A DNA stretch of 64,000 bases from Flaccisagitta enflata (GCA_965153355.1 OZ231126.1:40734001-40798000), one strand, 5' to 3'; numbered from the stretch's first letter, positions 48,735 through 62,009 are shown. The notes: generated from the sequence alone by a model not told the origin. Numbers and translations: made by a program.

Positions 48735-48945
48735 AGCCGGATATTTACACAGCTTCCCAAGTTGTGCACGGATGGGCGGGGCCGAGATGAAATAGCCATA
48801 TCAAGCATTGGGCAAGGGCAGTGATGCAAAGATTTCTCATAAACGCCCCATAAAGCAAGGTATTACACTCGGACTAACTGACTAACGGACCAACCAACAG
48901 ATCAACCGAAATGACGGATTGTAGAGTCGCGTACACGCGCCTGAA
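48735..48945. mobile_element. Family B repeat
   Basis: AAGCCGGATATTTACACAGC start, GGATGGGCGGGGCCGAGATG block, CTAACGGACCAACC middle, GTAGAGTCGCGTACACGCGC end. Confidence 0.75.
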
Positions 48946-49165
48946 AAATACTCACAAAATATGGGGCAATATGAATAAAAAAAGAGATCAGAAAGTGAAT
49001 ATCGGTAGCCAAGAGAGAACGACAGGAAGCATGTGCAGTAGATTTTCTTTGCGGTATAACACATGAAAAATCGATAATGGTAAAAGATAAGTATGGTATT
49101 TTCTACATAAAGCACGTGCAACTTTCTCCGCACAGAATACTATTGGATAAAACTAAATTGAATTA

Positions 49166-49757
49166 CTATCTAGGCGGAAAAAATCTTTCGTCTCCTAACA
49201 AAAACATTGTTATTGGCGTAGAAATGAATACAAATCAATTACAAATCCATCAATAATTAGTGTGAGCTCCCTTTGACTGAATCAGAGCAGCCATTTAATT
49301 TGGAAGCAATTTGTAGAGCTGTTCGAGATACTCAGGACCGAAGGCTTTCCAGATCTTTCTCAGGAATTTTTTTATCTATTCTTTTGTTACATTTGGACTC
49401 ACAGCATCCAAAAGAATCATCAAATCATAGAAAAATCAGTGACTTAAATAAAGCCCTTCAAATTTTCAAGCAGGTGACGCAAATCGCATCTGTCTAGCTC
49501 AAGGCGTTTAGAAGTAATCATAAAAAGAGTGAAATTATATCATAAGAAGATTGTGTCAAACTGGCATAAGTGAAACTGAAGTATTTCAATCAAAGTTGAA
49601 TAGCTTTTGAATGCATAGAGCTAGAAGGATGCGGTTTGCGTCAATCTCTTGAAAATTTGAAGGGCTTTATTTTTCTCACCAATTTTTTGATAATTGGTTG
49701 ATTTTAACCTGAGATATGCATGTAAATGTACCGAAAGATTTTTTTCCGCCTAGATAG
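49166..49757. mobile_element. Tc1/mariner-like MITE, 592 bp
   Basis: Inverted ends CTATCTAGGCGGAAAAAA with CTTTCG beyond, flanked by TA on both sides (49164-49165 and 49758-49759). A second inverted pair lies inside (CCCTTCAAATTTTCAAG near 49458 and CTTGAAAATTTGAAGGGC near 49650). No transposase frame. Confidence 0.75.
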
Positions 49758-50087
49758 TACCTGCGGCGGCGTGAAGCGCTGATTTATATTGTTAACAAAC
49801 ACCGGTCGGCATATGTTATGTTACTTAACTTCAAATCCACAGTTCCAGAAAACAGTGCCCCTGATCCCACCACCAAATCACCTCTCTATAACCAGCAATT
49901 TACAATGAAGAAACTGCAAAACGTAGTTTGAGCCTGCGACTGCATTTGGTTACATTTGATTTGCATATTCGCATCATTTCGATATCGATGTACTGCTATT
50001 TTGAAGTTAATGACACTTTGTAAAAAAAAGTTTCGAAGTGGTGCTATGACGCCGTTACATACTCACCAACAAAAGTAGTCGCAAAAG

Positions 50088-51155
50088 CGGTACCCGTGCC
50101 CTGCCTTAGTAGGTTCTGCTTAAAGTTGAGGGGGAGAAGAGCAGCAGCCTATGCTTGCACACAGGGAAGTTTTCTCCTTCTCCTTCTCCTCCTTCTCCTC
50201 CTTACACCCCCCTACTCAAATCCTAGCCTCAAGGCCCCAATCCCAGTCTCGAGGCCCATATCTCAGTCTCGAGGCCCAAATCCCAGTCTCAAGACTAAAA
50301 TCCTACCCTTGAGGCTGGGATTAAGGCCTCATGGGTGGGATTTGGGCCTGAAGAATGGGATTTGAGCCTTGAGGATTGGATTTGAGCCTCGAAGCTTGGA
50401 TTTAGACCTTGAGACTGGGATCTGAGCCTCGAGGCTGGGATTTTGGCCTTGTGGGTGGAATTTGCGCCTTGAGAATGGGATTTCAGCCTAAAGACTTGGA
50501 TTTAGACCTTGAGACTGGGATTTTGGCCTCGAGACGGGGATTTGGGCTTGTAGGCTAGGATTTGAGTGGGGGGGACAGACGTAGGAGAAGAACAAGTCAT
50601 CCAAGGATCGCACATGGTCAGCGGTACCCGATGCCCTGCTTGGAGTGATTAGCTGAAGAAGTGGAGTGAGAGCAGGGCAGCGGCCCCAAAGGGCCGATGT
50701 CCTGTAGGACACAGGGGTGAACCGTTACGTCTGTCTGACATATTATTCAATGAGAATTTGAGGTCTGAGAGGCTGGATTTGAGGCCCAAGAGGCTGGATT
50801 TGAGGCCCAAGAGGCTGGATTTGAGGCCCAAGAGGCTGGATTTGAGGCTAGAGAGGCTGGATTTGAGGCCTGAGAGGCTGTATTTGAGGCCTGAGAGGCT
50901 CGATTTGAGGCCTGAGAGGCTGGATTTGAGGCCTTGTGGGTGGAATTTGCGCCTTGAGAATGGGATTTGAGCCTAAAGACTTGGATTTAGACCTTGAGAC
51001 TGGGATTTTGGCCTCGAGACGGGGATTTGGGCTTGTAGGCTAGGATTTGAGTGGGGGGGGACAGACGTAGGAGAAGAAAAAGAAGGAGAAAATTCCCCTG
51101 TGTTAAAGCATACGTCATCGACCCCTTCGGGGCCGCTGCCCGAAAATGACGGATA
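50088..51155. repeat. Two fused family A repeats
   Basis: The first starts GCGGTACCCGTGCCCTGCC (50088) with AGGCCCAAATCCCAG units. At 50593 a second start, AAGTCATCCAAGGATCGCAC then GGTCAGCGGTACCC, is inserted. The second holds GAGGCCCAAGAGGCTGGATT units (50760-50940), then repeats the 50430-50590 segment nearly exactly at 50930-51085, and ends CATCGACCCCTTCGGGGCCG. Confidence 0.8.
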
Positions 51156-51264
51156 AATTGTATTCTTGGAATTTAGGAAAACAAATCAGTAATCTTTTGA
51201 TCCAGAGAAGCTAAAAGGACATAGAAGACGCATCCATAACGCCTCAGAGCATTATTTTTTTAGC

Positions 51265-51560
51265 ATCGGTCCCAAAGGGGACAAAGACCTGTAAAACAGG
51301 GTGACTTCCACCCATTTGTTTGGTTGTCCGTTCATTCACCTGTCCAACCCCACTCCCCTCCTCTCTGGCCTTGAATCAGGCTTCTCAGGCCTGAAATCAG
51401 CTCTCCCAGGCTTAAAAACATCTAATTCCCCTTTCAGGCCTGAAAGCAGTGCTCTCAAGCCTCAACTCACCCCTCTTAAAATATGAATTAGCCCTCTCCA
51501 GCCTTGAATCAGCCATCAGCCTTGTCATACCCTAAATCAGCCCTCTAAGGATTCAAAATA
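51265..51560. repeat. Family A fragment
   Basis: CGGTCCCAAAGGGGACAAAG then ACCTGTAAAACAGGG, followed by GGCCTGAAATCAGCCCTC-like units. No right end found. Confidence 0.6.
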
Positions 51561-51891
51561 GTTTGTGTCTCCTACCTTTAGCCGCATGCTAGGCAAATCA
51601 ATAGGCCACTTTTTGGTCAGTTGGTCCGTTGGTCCGTCGCTCCATCACATTTGATTCAGCGCTTTCTTTTTTGCGTTGCTCACTAACAGACAAGTAAGAA
51701 ATCATGAATGTGTACGTATATCTTTACATGCTGCAAAACTGCAACAGTCCATCCATTTTTTTATTTGATAGATGACGAATTCCTAAGAATTATGTCTTTT
51801 TGAGTGCTTGATGATTCGTCTTTTGTCAACTGGCTGGTCGTTTGTCTAAAGTTTTTTTACCCTTTTTCCCATCTTCAATCTCCTGAACATT

Positions 51892-51892
<1 letters not shown>

Positions 51893-51960
<68 letters not shown>
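51893..51960. repeat. (GA)n microsatellite
   Basis: 66 bp of GA. 51965-53010 that follows is without a feature I can support. Confidence 0.97.
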
Positions 51961-51968
<8 letters not shown>

Positions 51969-53010
51969 AAGGTAGACAGATAGGCAGTGAGACGAAAAGC
52001 TAAAGGGAAACGGACAGATCAGAAATGATAAGATAAAGTTGGAAGAAAAGGGGAAGAGTTTGGGAAGGTTAAATGATCAAATGGGGGCCATGTTTACCTC
52101 CAATGAGTTCTGCCCTGTTTATGCCAAGTCTCAGAGCAAAGAGTGCATACACAAAAACTTCAGAAAGTGTCATTGATTGAGTTGCTTGCAATTCTTGGAC
52201 AATGGGTGCTTAGTATGCATGGTGCACACAAGCACTTTCTGGTGTCATTAAGTTGCTCTGTTTATACAATCTCTGAAAAAAAGTCTAAACAGTGTCAATT
52301 TTTTGCTTGCTCTGTTGGTTTTATGCCGAATCTTTGAACAATGAGGCAATTGCCCACTAGACATCATTTCTATTGTCACTTAGATTCTTGCTCTATGCTT
52401 TGATACTCAACAAGCTTCTTCTTCAACCATTTGGCTGACTTGTTCACTTACATACATAGTACATTCATATTCCAACGCTTGGCTTGAAAAAAAAAGAAAA
52501 AAACATTGCCAAAAATGAATACGGCACAAGGGCAGAACCCCAGATATGCACATGATGAGCACATGATGAATTGAGAAGAGCTTAAAGGCTACTGCAACCT
52601 AAATAGCGCAAGATAACTTAAGACAGTTTTCAAAAATACAGCGGCGAAATAAGATGGCGAAGGAGGTTGTACACGCATAATTTTTCTACTCTAGGAACAC
52701 TCCAGAGACAGCACCACACCCACCAGCCCAAGGCTTAATGTTACAGATGTTGGCTTAATGTACTTTTAACGACGTTATCATTCAAATGGTATGGCAAAAC
52801 ATTGTCTAGGTGATACGATCATCTTTCCCATGACGATTAGTAGATTGACCTCTTTTGACCATGACTAAGATTTGAGTCAATAGTACTGGTGAAATTCTAG
52901 AATAAGAATCTAACTGGGTAACAGTCACGTTCCTCATGCAATATCAACCCACATTGTAACAAAATCGCTTCATCACATGATCAGATAATTTCATAAAAAA
53001 ATTAGTAGAG

Positions 53011-53220
<210 letters not shown>

Positions 53221-53351
53221 TGATATTTTGGTTTGTGATGTTGCTGCAAAAGCTTTTGTTGTTGTGTTGATTTTGATGGAGGAAAACAACCTTTTGCAGG
53301 AAAAGCTAATTTTTCTCCTGAGAGGCAAGTGTGAATTTGAGAAAAAGAACA

Positions 53352-53354
<3 letters not shown>

Positions 53355-53432
<78 letters not shown>

Positions 53433-53540
53433 GTTTCACTCTCTCTCTTTTCTCTGTCTCTGTCTCTGTCTCTGTTATTTACTCTCTCACTTTTCCTCTT
53501 CTTTCTCACACACTCACTCACTCACTCACTCACTCCTTGG
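53355..53540. repeat. (CT)n, (TTTC)n and (ACTC)n runs
   Basis: CT 53355-53418, short TTTC, TCTGTC and CACTCACTCA runs to 53535. Confidence 0.95.
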
Positions 53541-53596
53541 CTGCCTTTGGCGGGTTTCTTTCGACTTCATCTCCTTTGGGAGATGGATGATTTAAC

Positions 53597-53965
53597 ATGT
53601 TGAAAACGGATGATGATGACGACGGTTTTTCACTTACACAACCCAAATGTGCTTTGAAAACGAATGATGATGACGACGGTTTTTCACTTACACAACCCAA
53701 ATGTGCTTTGAAAACGGATGATGATGACAACGGTTTTTCGCATACACAACCAAAATGTGCTTTGAAAACGAATGATGATGACGACGGTTTTTCACTTACA
53801 CATCCCAAATGTGCTTTAAAAACGAATGATGATAGATGGTTTTCACTTACACAAGCTACGTTTCTAGTCCCGGACACGCAACTTTGCTCTTTGCTGTGTC
53901 GGTCGGTCTATTGCATCGGTCCATCGGTCGATTCTGAAATAAAGCCTTTTCTTGTTTTTGATTAG
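53597..53965 (+). repeat. 57-bp tandem repeat that keeps a reading frame on both strands
   Basis: Five units of about 57 bp (GATGATGATGACGACGG, then TTTTTCACTTACACAACCC, then AAATGTGCTTTGAAAACG). The + strand reads 19-residue units DDDDGFSLTQPKCALKT from a Met at 53597 for 122 codons. The - strand is also open (SSFVFKAHLGCVSEKP units). The last unit is degraded. With no signal peptide or flanking gene, a minisatellite of a length divisible by three is the simpler reading; a repeat protein is possible. Confidence 0.5.
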
Positions 53966-54389
53966 TTATAGGTTATAGGTTAAACGGTAGCTTTGTAGTA
54001 CTGTAGTACTGCCGCTTCCCACCAGTCCACAACTTTTTCACTGTCTTGGGCTTGTTGTCCAAGAATTCACTAACTCAAGGAGTCAAGGGTTCAGTATGGT
54101 TCAACATGGCTAAAGTGCGTCAAAAACATGACGACAGTTTTTCACTTGCACAAGTTGTTTACGCATTCAAGGGTTCGCTTGCACGAGCGTGACATGAGTG
54201 CATCAACATAAATTTGAGCGCTTGAAATACAGAAGAAAGCTGATGAAAATGACAAACGTTTACATTCATGTTTTTAGATGCGTCCTCGCATCTCTATAAG
54301 AGGGTCTGTCCCTAAGTAGGTCTGTCTGTCTGAGTGAAATAGGAAAATTTCAAAACGCGATATTCAAGGTTTTCTCTTCATTTCTCTTC

Positions 54390-54890
54390 ATGTATCTTCT
54401 TGTCTCTTATATTTCTTTTGTCTCTTTCATCTCTTTTGTCTCTTTTGTCTCTTTTGTCTCCTATATGTCTCTTATGTCTCCTATATGTCTCCTATATCTC
54501 TTATTTTTTTTCTCTTATGTATCTTAGGTCTCTTTTGTCTCCTTTGTCTCTTATGTCTCTTATGTGTCTTATGTCTCTACATCTCCTTTGTCTCCTATAT
54601 GTCTCCTATATGTCTCTTATGTCTCCTTTATGTCTCATATGTCTCTTATGTCTCTTATATCTCTTATATCTCTTATATCTCTTATATCTCTTATGTCTCT
54701 TATCTCTTATATCTCTCAAGTCTCTTATGTCTCTTATGTCTCTTATGTCTCTTATGTCTCTTATGTCTCTTATGTCTCTTATGTCTCTTGTGTTTCTTAT
54801 GTCTCTTATGTCTCTTCATGTCTCTAAATGTCTCCTCATGTTTCCTCATGTCTCTCCATATCTCTCCATGTCTTCCAAGTCGCTTCATGT
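54390..54890. repeat. TGTCTCTTA minisatellite
   Basis: About 50 units of TGTCTCTTA/TCTCCTATA. Pyrimidine-rich on the + strand. Confidence 0.95.
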
Positions 54891-54904
54891 CTCTTTGTGA
54901 GGAT

Positions 54905-55062
54905 GAGGCGTGGGGTGTAGGGGAGGCGTTGGTGGGGGAGGGGTGGGTAGGCGTGGGGGGGAGGGGTGGGGAGGCGTGGGGGGGAGGGGTGGGGGGGCGT
55001 GCGGGAAGGCGTGGGGAGGTGTGGGGGGGGGGGGAGAGGTGGAGAGGCGTGGGGGGAGAGAG
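54905..55062. repeat. G-rich minisatellite (AGGCGTGGGGGGGAGGGGTGG)n
   Basis: Seven or so units of about 22 bp with four or more G-runs each, on the + strand immediately after the pyrimidine array. Likely to form G-quadruplexes. 55063-55347 shows nothing. Confidence 0.9.
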
Positions 55063-55347
55063 ATGAATCAGTTTATATTTATTATCTATATATCTTAATG
55101 ATTTCTATGACGCACTGAAAATTAAACCGGAAGAACTTACCCAGAGGACATAATTACCATTTCCATCACTGATTTTGCTCCAGTCAATATCTCTATCATT
55201 TTTTTCCAACCTTGACATGTTAAGTTATTAAGAATCTCCATTCTGTAATCGCCATATGAGATAAATGCATAATGATTAAGAGAAATTTGATGATAAAGTG
55301 CCAAAAAAGTGAAGAAATTATTTACAATCATCTCATTTATACTTAGA

Positions 55348-55482
55348 CAGAATTACAAATTTGCATAGAAAATGAAAATATCAACAAAATAAGAACATAG
55401 CGCGCTCAGTACATGATTTAGGAAGCGCGCTATGTTCTTATTTTGTTGATATTTTGATTTTTTATGCAAATTTGTAATTCTG
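55348..55482. repeat. Hairpin H3, near-perfect palindrome
   Basis: CAGAATTACAAATTTGCATA to TATGCAAATTTGTAATTCTG. The core AAGAACATAGCGCGCT pairs with AGCGCGCTATGTTCTT; the loop is about 18 bp. Over 55 paired positions per arm. Confidence 0.85.
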
Positions 55483-56020
55483 TGTAGGTCATGGTAGAAT
55501 TACAAATTGAATTTTTCTATGTTTTTTGCCTATTTTTCAACGATAAAATGAGAAGTTTAGAGGTCAAAACTGGCATATGAAAGTTTATCCATGCAAAATG
55601 TATCGATTCACAACTTTATTGAAAACACTGAAGAAAACAATTTCCGCCGATTTCATTTTATAAAACTCAGGATTCATTGGGCATGGGTAGCAAATTCTAT
55701 GCTAATTTTCAGTGCGACGTATGATTATATCTTACGTCTAAAGAGGACGCATCTATTGGACATCTCTTGGCCTTGTTTACTTACAAGCACATGCGCAAAA
55801 AAAATCTGCTAAATTCCACGTCAACGCACCGTGCAAAAGCAGCAATTCAATGAGGCGGAATCAGAAATCAATTGATCGTTAAGGAATTGAGTAGAGTACC
55901 GATCGTGACCGCGTCATTCCCGACACAGTAATCGTAACCGTTTCATTCCTCGCCAAGACGTGTGATCATGATCGTGTCATTGATGGCTTAGTGATTTTGA
56001 AGGTGTCATTCGTGTCACAA

Positions 56021-56135
<115 letters not shown>

Positions 56136-56976
56136 AACAAACAAACAAACAAACAAACAAACTCACACACATGCACAATGTGCATTGCACTGCATTGCAC
56201 TTAACATACACTGGCAACAAACTCTAGTGAGGAATAGGAACACAAATCCGCCATGGAAATAGCCGATGAAACTGTTTTCTGGTTTCACAAACACTGAGAT
56301 TGTGCAATTCCCTGAATGGCGTGGAAAGAAAATTAATGGTCAGTAAGAAATGGAAAGTAGTATTCAGCCAGTGGACAAACTGGTGAAGAGTAACCCAATC
56401 ACCCTACTCACTCATTTGGAATAGGGCTCTACTCTGCACATTCCACTTGCATTTTTTGGGCAGCGGCCCAAAGGTGCCTTCCTTGCAGTACACAGTAGTG
56501 ACTTTATGTATATACGACACGGTGCAAGATCGCGTGAAATTTGGTAGTCACCAAGGAAAAAAAAACAAAATGTCATAAAATATTTTTTTTCTTCATGGTA
56601 GCATAGTATATCACTTTCTGATTACAAAACAAAAAGAATTAATGCAAAATCTATTTTAGTTAGCTAAATATTAATAATTTAATATTTAATAATGATTTTC
56701 ATAATATAATAAGATTTTTTCATATTTTTCAAGTATATTCAATAAGAAAATACTTCAAAATATTGTTAGCATATCTAATTTATATAAGATATCCAATTTT
56801 TATAAAATTCTTAATTAATTTGCTTAATTATAAGTAAAAAAAAAACAATAAAAAGCCATTTTTTTCTAATTTTTTTCATCATGTCATAATTTGATTGTTA
56901 TAATCTGGATGTTAGCTTGCAATTACACATTCAGCAGTTGTCTATAACTTCAATCATGCATACTTTGTATGCATAT

Positions 56977-57030
56977 TCATTCATTCATTCATTCATTCAT
57001 TCATTCACTCATTCATTCATTCATTCTTTC
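56977..57030. repeat. (ATTC)n microsatellite
   Basis: About 13 units. Confidence 0.95.
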
Positions 57031-57489
57031 ATTTATAAATTTGATTTGATTTGATGAGATAAGATTTCAATTCAGTCATGAATAATAACTATTTTTTAAT
57101 CTGCTTTTCTCATCAATAGCAATCCTTAATTCTGAACCAAATAGAGGGCTGAGCAACCAACCGACCGACCCATCAGTCTTAAACATGGAAGGGCAGGGGC
57201 GTGGATTGAACAAATGCACATGCTGGACATCTGCACAGGACAAAAACGAGGACAGAAACACAACCAACACGGAATTGCTTGGAATGAGCAGAAGCAGTTA
57301 TTCTGGTGGACAGGGGCAGTTTTGTGGGTGGTTGGGGGCTGTTATGTAGGTGGGCACAAAAATTGGTGCATCCTTCTATTCAATCAACATACCCTCTCAA
57401 TGAGAAAGGCTCTTTTAGAGTCGCTCCCGACCAATGAATATACCCTCTGATCAGTGGCTTAGCAAGTGACTAAAACGCATTCATGAATG

Positions 57490-57665
57490 AATAAGGCTAA
57501 GTAGGCCAATAGGTGCGACGGTGGATCATCAAACGAATGCGTTACTAACTGACCAACCGACCAACTAACCAACCAATTAACCAACCAACTGACCAACCAA
57601 CCAACCAACCGACCAACTGAACCACAGACACAGCCAGTTATAGAGGTGCTTTGTCGCACTTAGAA
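57490..57665. mobile_element. Family C repeat
   Basis: AAGGCTAAGTAGGCCAATAG then GTGCGAC, long ACCAACCGACCAACT middle, end GGTGCTTTGTCGCACTTAG. Confidence 0.75.
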
Positions 57666-57807
57666 AACAAGTAACGCGGGGTCTCAATATTGTCCCGGAC
57701 GGGTGGGCAGGGTCATCCAGCCCCCAGCCTTACCCCAAACCCAACTCCTAACCCCCACTCCAACACAAACACACACACACAATAACAACTGCACCATCAT
57801 AAATGCG

Positions 57808-57812
57808 CGTTT

Positions 57813-57852
<40 letters not shown>

Positions 57853-58137
57853 GTTTCTTTCCATCTTTCTTTCTTTCTCGTTTCTTTCCATCTTTCTTTT
57901 TTTTTTCTTTCTTTTGTTCTTTTTTTCTTTCTTTCTTTCTCCTTTCTTTCTCTCTTTCTTTCTTTCAATCTTTTTCTTTCTTTCTCGTTTCTTTTTTTCT
58001 CATTTCTTTCTTTCTCGTTTCTTTCTTTCTCGTTTCTTTCTTTCTCGTTTCTTTCTTTCTCGTTTCTTTCTTTCTTGTTACTTTCTTTCTCGTTTCTTTC
58101 TTTCTCATTTCTTTTTTCTTTTTTTTCTTTCTGTCCT

Positions 58138-58204
<67 letters not shown>

Positions 58205-58378
58205 CTCTTCCCATTGTTTCTTTTGTGCTTTCTTGCTTTTTTCTTTCTTTTTTTCCTGCCTCTTTCTGTCTTTCTTTTTTCTTAGTTTTTTTTTTCTTTT
58301 TTCCTCTCTATCTCTTTCTTTCTTTCTCTCTATCTCTTTCTTTCTTCCTCTCTATCTCTTTCCTTCTTCCTCTCTATC

Positions 58379-58422
<44 letters not shown>

Positions 58423-58510
58423 TTGCTTTCTTTCTTTCTTTTCTTTCTTTCTTTCTCTCTTTCTTTCTTTCTTTCTTTCTTTTTTTTTCCTTTTTCGTTT
58501 CTTTTTTTCT
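57808..58510. repeat. (TTTC)n microsatellite, 700 bp
   Basis: TTTC with CGTTTC and CTCTATCTCTTT variants. It is preceded at 57690 by a family D-like end (CCGGACGGGTGGGCAGGG). 58560-58880 holds degraded GCCTGAAA(T/C)CAGCCCTC units of family A type. Confidence 0.97.
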
Positions 58511-59354
58511 TCCTTTTTTGTTTCTTTTTTCATTTCACTCTTTTGGATGTCACTCTTCATGTCCGTCTATCTTCCCCCCCTTCTGGAGACCTGAAGCCCC
58601 ATTAAAGCCTAATGAGGCCTGAAATCTTGTTCTAGAGCCTGAAACTAGCCCAAAATAAGCCAAAAATCGGCCCTAAAAGCCTGGAAAGTGCCCTTCCAAG
58701 CCAAAAATTGCTGAATTCATTAAAGACTGAAATCAGTCTTCACTTGCTCTATCCTGAGAGCAGCCCTCACATGCATGAAGCCCCAATCTAGACCGTCCAA
58801 CTCTAAAATCTAGTCTTTAGAACCTGAAATCAACCCTCTTAGGCTCTTGGGCTCTGTAAAGCCACCCCCCCCTCCTGCATTTGTTCCCCGGATGTATGAA
58901 AAGTCACCCCTAATCTCAGCCCACAATCTTGTGACAGGAATTCAGGAACTGTGAATCATATATAATCCTTGATTGATTTGGAGTTTGTACCAGCATATCA
59001 GCCCCCTAAGATCCAATCAGGGCTGTAAAGAGAAATAACGCCCCTCCCCCCCATTGACTATTCTGGTCAAACCTGCCCCCCTTATATTGTTCTTTTACTG
59101 CATAGAAATTCGCTTCAATGATTTTTTGCTTGTCTTTTTTTTCTTTTTTTTTCTCACACATTAGGGGGCCCTTAAGCCCCCTTAGGGTCTGGGCCCCTAT
59201 CTTAGATGGGGGTGATCCCCCTCTGTATGACCCTGGATCTGATTGAGCCACCTGGCCATACATGGGGACCCTCACAGCCTTGATTTGAGCTCATCAGTAC
59301 TTAGATCAAGTGTCAAGGAGAAATTCACAATTTTGTCATTCCGACATGCCTCAT

Positions 59355-59491
59355 TGAGAATCAAGAATTTGCATAAAAAATGAAAAACTGCAAAAAAGAA
59401 AAACATAAGCACCTGGCAAAATCCAATATCTAGGTGCTCATGTTTTTGGAAATGCAAAATTGTTCTTGGTTTTCCGTATTCTTGATTCTCA
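59355..59491. repeat. Hairpin H4
   Basis: TGAGAATCAAGAAT to ATTCTTGATTCTCA outer arms, GCATAAAAAATGAAAA, core AAAAACATAAGCACCT with AGGTGCTCATGTTTTT. Confidence 0.75.
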
Positions 59492-59571
59492 AATTCCAAA
59501 ATGTTTTTTTCCAAAACCCTTGATTGCCACACATCTCAACAAAAAAATTGTAAAAACGCATGTTAAAATGG

Positions 59572-59660
59572 TCGCAGGGGGATGAAATTTGAACTGCAAG
59601 TGGATGACACATCCGGTTAACTTGTCCTAAAATCTTGTGCCGCTGCGCCATCAGGAAGTG
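59572..59660 (-). ncRNA. tRNA-derived SINE head, candidate
   Basis: On the - strand, TGGCGCAGCGG (59640-59650) fits the RNA polymerase III A box and CAGTTCAAATTTC (59584-59596) fits a degraded B box 45 bp downstream. No clear cloverleaf acceptor stem or tail was found, so this is either a SINE head or a decayed tRNA. Confidence 0.4.
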
Positions 59661-60749
59661 CGCCAAATCATAGCAGATTCAATTTTTGCCAAAATTTTTC
59701 ATTTTTCATTATATTTTGGCTATTTCTATATTTATTTTTATTTTGGCATTAAGATTTTAAAGATAAGGGTGACAATTTTTTTCACACAAACCTTATGATA
59801 GCCTGAGTGGATTTCATCCAAAAACAGGACTTGAAACCACAATATGTGTTGTCAACAGCGTAAATAAGTCATGATGTCTGGATCATTACAGCGTTTTTTT
59901 GAGATTTTCTTATTTTTCTTTAAGAGAGATCACTTCAGTTAGGACTCTTAGGAGCCCACAAGAGTGTCATCTGCCTGGGAAATGACAATATGATGTCTAT
60001 TTTGCCAGCAGAACATATTTTTGGTCAAAAATGAGAGTTTTTGATGCAAAATTATATGCAAAAATCACGTGACTAGCTAATTCACTTTTATCTTTCTCCG
60101 TGTCATACATAAGTGTCATGTATTCCGTTGGCGTTATTATGGCGTTATCGTCCCAAAAAGGGGAACGACGTATCAAAACTCCTAGTATGCAGCAGTTTCA
60201 AAACGTCCAAAAAACCATTTATGCATACAACAACGTCCTTTTGTGGTTGTAATCTGGGTAATGTGAAATTGGTGTTGAGGGCCTGACAGGGTGGCATAAA
60301 ATTATTAGCTCTGGACTAGTGGACCTATGATAGCATAAAAGCCCTGGTTAGCAATTCACAGAGCACAAGAATCCCTAAGGGTAACTTCACCCCAGCCCTT
60401 TACACAAAATCACACTAAGGTAGTAATCTCAGGTAATCTCTTGTAACTTCAGGTAACCTATATTTGTAACTATCTCTGAAGTTATAAATCCCTAATAAAC
60501 AGCCCTTACAAATAATTCAGCAGTGTTAGAACAATAAACAACCCAAGTTTATTACAGGAACAGGAATTATCAGACAGTATTTACACAATGAAGTTTTAAG
60601 GTATATGATCACACAGTTAAAATAACCTCCCTCTCAAGTTTCCTACTAATTTAGAGTATTTTATATATTTTAATATCTTAGCATCTATTTTAGAGTATAG
60701 TATATATATTACCCACTTTATACAAAATCACATCACTTAACTTAAGACT

Positions 60750-60915
60750 CTTGCTAATGTCACACCTCTAAGGAGATGGAATACACTGGTCACACCTCTA
60801 CTGAGATGGAAGTCTCACCTCTACTGAGGTGGAATTACACAAATCTCACCTCTACTGAGATGGAATTACACAAGTCTCACCTCTACTGAGATGGAATTAC
60901 ACAAGTCTCGTCTTG
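60750..60915. repeat. 31-bp tandem repeat
   Basis: Five units of CACCTCTACTGAGATGGAAT then TACACAAGTCT. The surrounding 59661-61150 has no gene; CAGGGTGGCATAAAATTA at 60289 resembles a transposon end without a partner. Confidence 0.85.
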
Positions 60916-61224
60916 GCAGACGGATAAAAGGAGATGAATGGCGTGATTGAGAGATGAGATTCAATACTTAAGTTAGTAATATGCAAATGCTAAATTGTAA
61001 CTAAGTTATTTATGAGTAATTTATGAGTAATTGATAAGTTATTAACGAGTTATTTCTAAGTCATTAACAAGTTATTACTAAGTTATCTTTAAGTTATTTA
61101 TATAAAGGTATTTATTAGGAAATCTTTATCTTGATTGACCAATATATGATCTTGAATGACAAGGATCTCTACCTTTTAATTGTTGAGAGACAGGAAGAGA
61201 TATCTTCACTTGGAAGTCCAAAAT

Positions 61225-61545
61225 TGGAATGAATCTCATGCTCTGGGCGCGCTCCTTTTATACCCCTCCAAGGGCCCATCGCGCGCCGATTTGGCTTGTT
61301 TCTAGAGCCAGCGTATTTTTGGTTCAAATTCGTAGCCAGCGCGTAACCATTTCCTTTTAATTTGTATGTTACATCGCGATCGCCCGCCTTGATTCCCATG
61401 CGCGGCTCTAGAATGGAGCCGCATTTTGGCTCTACGACGGAGCAGCGGGTTTTGGCTCGATTCTAGAGCCGTTTCCTTTTATTTCTTTGTTACAAAATCA
61501 AGTTGGGGGCCTAGGCTCTACTCTAGAGCCAGATACTCCTGTATC
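61225..61545. other. GC-richer island with repeated TCTAGAGCC
   Basis: Several TCTAGAGCC or GGCTCTAGA words and two copies of TTTCCTTTTA(A)TTT..TGTTACA about 120 bp apart. It looks like a degraded tandem repeat. No gene. Confidence 0.4.
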
Positions 61546-62009
61546 CATACTACAAATGACCCGGTGCATAGCCCACAGCCCAAACTACACACTTCCCTTC
61601 ATTTCTGAGTACGGATTTGAGTTCAGCACCCCATTTTACCCCCATTTTTCCCATTTTTCATGTGATCAATTCCCTTGTACAATGATTCAATGAATACAGT
61701 ATTACGAAATACTGTAGATGAGGGTAAATAACAAGATACATAACAGTAAATGAATGATAAACCAATGTCTGTTTAAGAGCTAATGAATTTCAAGTAATTG
61801 AATACTTAATTGCTAACTGAAAAGATACATACCATACTAAACCTATACCCGTTGATACACCATTCAATGACACTATTATGACAAAAATGCTCCTGGTATA
61901 CCTTTTTTACAACACTGGGGTTTCAAAACGCAGGCATAGTTGCCGTTTTGAAACCGCGTTTTTTTGGAGTATCAAAACTGAATGAAAAGGGCTTTTGAAA
62001 ACATGACTA

